Assembly: GCA_963969395.1 (NCBI GenBank)
Contig: OZ017796.1
Span: 21,392,501 to 21,456,500, forward strand
Direction: 5' to 3'
From: Pseudoscleropodium purum
Lineage: Eukaryota > Streptophyta > Bryopsida > Hypnales > Brachytheciaceae
DNA: 64,000 bases
In this document: piece by piece, positions 60,627 through 64,000 of the stretch
How the letters are laid out: each line of letters opens with the position of its first letter
How positions within the stretch are numbered: position 1 is the first letter of the stretch
Program-made: the position numbers and the translations under genes
Notes under the pieces: generated by a model
What the model was told of the DNA's origin: nothing
The model's database searches: none
What the model saw: the letters and a program-made list of their open reading frames with translations, nothing else

Positions 60627-62646
60627 ATGGGTCCCAAAAAGAAAGGCAAAGGAAAGAAAGGCAAGGGAAAGAAAGGCAAGGGAAAGAAAAAGAAACCTGA
60701 CCCAGGTTGGGCGAAGGTAACCATGGTTGAATTCCTATTCTCCAGCAATCACTTCCTATCAAAATCTTCATGCCAAGATTTATACATTTTTATATCAGAG
60801 GATTCATTATTTTTGGAGCTTAATTAGGTGAGAACCATCTGTGGTGTGGTCAGCAGTTGAATAATATCTTTAAGACGGAACACATTAACGGATTGACATG
60901 AATTAATTTGATGTAATAAGCATTTTTCACTTAACTTTAAGTACTCAGATGTGTTCATGTTGTTAGTGATTGCAACAGACTATACGATATGGAACTTGGA
61001 GTCGGCCGTATGAATCGATGCCAAGTGCTGCAGTCAGTCCTGCTTTTGGCCCAATTCGAGCAGAGTTTCTTGCAGCTGTCAAAGAGGTTAGTTAATGAGC
61101 TCATCATGCTGTTTTGTAGAAACTGGGCTTTGCAAAAAATATTCTCTCCGACTGGCAGGAGGCATGGAAACCGAGTAATTTTGTTTTGCAGCAAATAATG
61201 TTTAACATTCATCAATTGTTTTCAGAAACTAAACTGATGCTCAAATATAGATCTGTGCAGTTAGATATGATATGGAGCAAGACTCTAGCGGAGGACTTCT
61301 TGGTCGAGCTTTTCAGTATCCCACGACCCAACCTGGTCAGTGTCCGTCACGGTATGCTCACGTGTATTTACTTGTACTTTTTGTGTACATAATTTTTTCC
61401 TTGACAAATTCTGTTTAGAGTTCAACTGTAAAAAAAAACTAATCTAAACCTGTTGTTGAATGTGTTGTAAAGCCAGAACGTTGATCTTACTAATGTTCCT
61501 TCTTTGATGACTAACTTGTCAGGATTTCAAATGAAAGCTAAACTTGCACTGTAATTCTTTTGATTAATTTGACAATTCAAAATTGAACCAAAGTTCTGCC
61601 TTGCGGTTTTCAGGAATTCTTGTGTATTCGGGGGGCGTATACCTTGAGGAGGTTTGTATTATCCCCGTATGAGGTTCTGACCGGATTGAAACGTCTGGAC
61701 ATTGGATGCATGGATGAGCTTGAATTTGTGCTCATACAGGTTTGCTCACGCACAACCATAATTGCTTGCATTTGGTTTTTCTATGTTCCCTGGCCTGAGG
61801 CCAACATCATCCGACTCCATAACGATAAATTCTGCAGGTCAATAGGTTGCGGAAGTAGTTACGCCTTCAATGGTATATTTCTGTGTGGTTGATCACAGTT
61901 TATTGTCCATAGTTGCAATGAAACACAATAAAGTGTTTCGATCTGTACATTTCAAAAACAGTGTGTACTCAGAAAAATTTGCCTGTTTTATAGAGATTTC
62001 ATACCACAAAAAGAGAAGGATCTTCTCCACGATTCATGCGGACGTCTCCCCTTTCTCACACAACGATCTTTTGAGGTCTCTACAGGATCGTTAGAACCCG
62101 TCGAGAGACCTACCCATGAATCCTGGAGAATTTTTTTGTATGATCAGTCTCTAAATTTTTTTTATGTAACAATCTAATCGGCTTTTTGAAACTACGTTTT
62201 GTCATTGATGGTGAGCAAGTCTGGAGAACTCCCTGTCTGGTAGTCATTCCGACTGCCAGTCATTTCAGTCCATCTTTGTTTTGTACAATCCATTTCAACC
62301 TGTTTCAAAACGTTTTTGAAACTCAGCAAAGTTAGTTTGTGGAACTCTATCTCTTGCAACTGTATACATGCTCATGTGAATCTCATCAGATGTGCGACGT
62401 ACATCTGTGCGACAGTGCAAATCGCTGGAGTGGCTGTCTCTCGCTCGCTCCAAGTCCCTGAAAAAGGCGTTGGTGGAAACCCAGAGTCTGCAGGAGCTTG
62501 TGATTGACAATTGCCTGAAGCTGGAAAGCCTGATGGTGTGGAGTAGCCAGTTGACGACTCTGACCGGCCTGCACGACTCCAAGCCGCTCCAAGTGCTCTT
62601 CCTGGATTGCCCCACCCTCGTCAACTTCGAGCGACCTCCACTCTAT
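60627..62646 (+). CDS. Leucine-rich-repeat protein with Lys/Gly-rich N-terminus (3' end uncertain)
   Basis: Modelled exons: 60627-60716, 60979-61086, 61120-61335, 61614-61739 and 62416-62646, all phase 0 with GT-AG borders, about 257 codons. The start reads MGPKKKGKGKKGKGKKGKGK (15-bp repeats coding GKGKK) then KKKPDPGWAK, resembling basic tails of some axonemal and LRR proteins. Exon 2 has GTWSRPYESMPS. Exons 3 to 5 join to give IPRPNLEFLCIRGAYTLRRF, LTGLKRLDIGCMDELEFVLI, CKSLEWLSLARSKSLKKALV, TQSLQELVIDNCLKLESLMV and PLQVLFLDCPTLVNF, cysteine-containing LRRs of the RNI/F-box-LRR type. No F-box is seen. A further intron may hide inside exon 3. After 62646 there is a good donor (GTAAGC) but no later exon before the window ends. 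Without splicing, the frame stops at 62698-62700. Function unknown. Confidence 0.6.
60640..60690 (+). repeat. 15-bp coding repeat (GKGKK) x3
   Basis: Three near-perfect copies of GGCAAGGGAAAGAAA in frame within the first exon of the LRR gene. They vary only at synonymous positions, and a length polymorphism would not break frame. Confidence 0.9.
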
Positions 62647-62829
62647 GTAAGCTTGCTTTTACAGCTTCTTCCTTCCGATTACCCACTTCAGGTTTTGTGA
62701 GTTAGTTACTGAAGTTGCCATTGATCTCTTTGGTAACAATCTCTCCGGGCTCTGTCAGTCGTTCAATTTTCTGATACAACTCAATTTTTAAGAATGAAAT
62801 TTGTTGTGCAAACAACGACATTGTAACTC

Positions 62830-64000
62830 TGATTCTCAATTTGGGGGAAGGGATAGCGACTGTCACTACGTACTTTCTCTTGCAGAGAATGTCTATTACA
62901 AGAGACTAACTACTAACTCCTTGTGATGCTTAGTAACTACTTGTGACATTCAAGCTTAGTAACTACTTGTGACATTCAAACATATGTAGGATTGGGATTT
63001 GGGGGGATGTTAGAGGTACAGAGAGATTACTTAGATTACAAGAATCAAACCTTTTGGAGTCCAATTTATTTCACTGTGAATGAATTTCTTAAGCCATCAT
63101 TTGAAGTGGGAGGGGGTCATCTGTTATTGAAGGGACAAAATAGACAAGACAAACCCATTTCCATTCAATTTACAGCTTTTCACTTTAAATTACCACTTGA
63201 GGCATTGTACTCAAGTTGATTGATCCCTTTGTTTATGTTTTCTTCATGCTATGTCAATCGTTTCATTTTTATTAATTAAAATAATGAAATTTGTTGTAAA
63301 AACAACAATATCATAACTCTAGTTTTTAATTTGCAAGAATGAACAAAGATTGCCTTTACTTTCTCTAATTTTTCCATTGTTGTACAAACAACATATCATA
63401 ATTCTAATTTCAATTCTAGGAAAGGGCCAACAATTGCCACTATTTTTCTCTAGTTTCCACCAATGCACACAATATCTATTAAAACTATCACTTACTAACT
63501 ACTTGTGACATTTGAACATATGTTGTACATTCAAACTTACAACCATTGCCACTAACTTTCAATTCTAGGGAAGGGACTACCACTACCTATCTCTAGTTTT
63601 TACCATTGGAAGGAGTCAATGTCTATTAAAGTTTACTAAAACTACTTGTGATATGTACTAACTAACTACTTGTGACATTTGAGATGTAAGAGTATGAAAA
63701 GATTACTTTAGGTATTATACAAAAGTCAAATCTTGTTGACATTACTTTGAATACAAGAGTTAAAATCTGTTGATATTCAATTTATATCTATGTGAGTGAA
63801 TTTCTTTTAAGCCATCATTTGAAATGAAAGAGTGTTGTAGACCGTTATAGAAGGAAGAAACCAATTGGCTTGACAACCCCATGTCCATTCAAAGATCACT
63901 TGCCATAAACATTTTATTAGCCAAGTCATTAACTTACTCCACTTGGTAACACTTGGTAAACAATTCAACAAAATGCGAGAAATGATTAGTATCAAGGTCA
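62830..64000. repeat. LTR-like dispersed repeat A, copy 2 (continues past the window)
   Basis: Collinear with 52590-53460. Contains gggatttggggggatgttag at about 62996-63011, a polypurine-like tract followed by TGTTAG, and a weaker second instance near 63680. It also repeats the phrase taactacttgtgacatt several times. It ends the window in gattagtatcaaggtca, where the 53.4-kb copy reads gattgatatcaaggtca. No retroelement protein frame. Confidence 0.5.

Noticed and set aside
1..64000. CRISPR arrays, bacterial operons, viral or toxin genes
   Set aside because: No regularly spaced identical repeats with unique spacers, no operon-like gene packing and no viral or toxin protein motifs were seen.

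Overview
The window looks like nuclear DNA of a land plant. It is AT-rich, with GT-AG introns of roughly 80 to 850 bp, islands of higher GC over coding exons, a nuclear-encoded mitochondrial ATP synthase gamma subunit, plant-type gene families and several classes of small non-autonomous transposon. The species cannot be named from sequence alone. Six genes in 64 kb with compact introns would fit a seed-free plant, but this is only a guess.

Layout. 1-8.4 kb: no gene; repeats, including two TTAA-ended elements (2.1-2.7 and 5.9-6.9 kb) and a field dense in GTCAA/TTGAC words. 9.07-13.07 kb, minus strand: a ten-exon FMN-binding split-barrel (pyridoxamine 5'-phosphate oxidase-like) protein with a leader exon near 13.7 kb. 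13.7-23.9 kb: repeats, a 483-bp insertion with an 11-bp target duplication, a 150-bp-arm hairpin, tRNA-like SINE relics, a broken ORF and a second copy of the 0.66-kb TTAA element. 24.02-25.45 kb, plus: an intronless pfkB-family sugar/nucleoside kinase. 25.9-30.2 kb: repeats. 30.71-34.26 kb, plus: an alpha/beta-hydrolase with an N-terminal membrane-anchored extension. 35-41.5 kb: a decayed tandem array of a half-kilobase unit. 41.92-44.90 kb, plus: a nine-exon LRRC57-like leucine-rich-repeat protein with an MGCC (lipid-anchor type) start. 45.8-54.4 kb: array units and other repeats. 54.65-57.37 kb, plus: mitochondrial F1 gamma subunit, followed by a Stowaway-type MITE and a duplicated relic of the gene's own 3' end. 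60.6-62.65 kb, plus: a lysine/glycine-tailed LRR protein, possibly incomplete at its 3' end. 62.8-64 kb: an LTR-like dispersed repeat that leaves the window.

The six genes are unrelated housekeeping or signalling genes and do not form a pathway. I found no convincing undescribed defence, CRISPR or biosynthetic system. The most notable content is structural: two small-element families sharing TTAACCNCTAAA termini, a long fold-back hairpin, a Stowaway MITE whose insertion can be ordered after a local gene duplication, and repeated short duplications in or beside exons of three genes. All exon models were read by eye from splice sites, frame continuity and remembered family conservation. No alignment or expression data were available.
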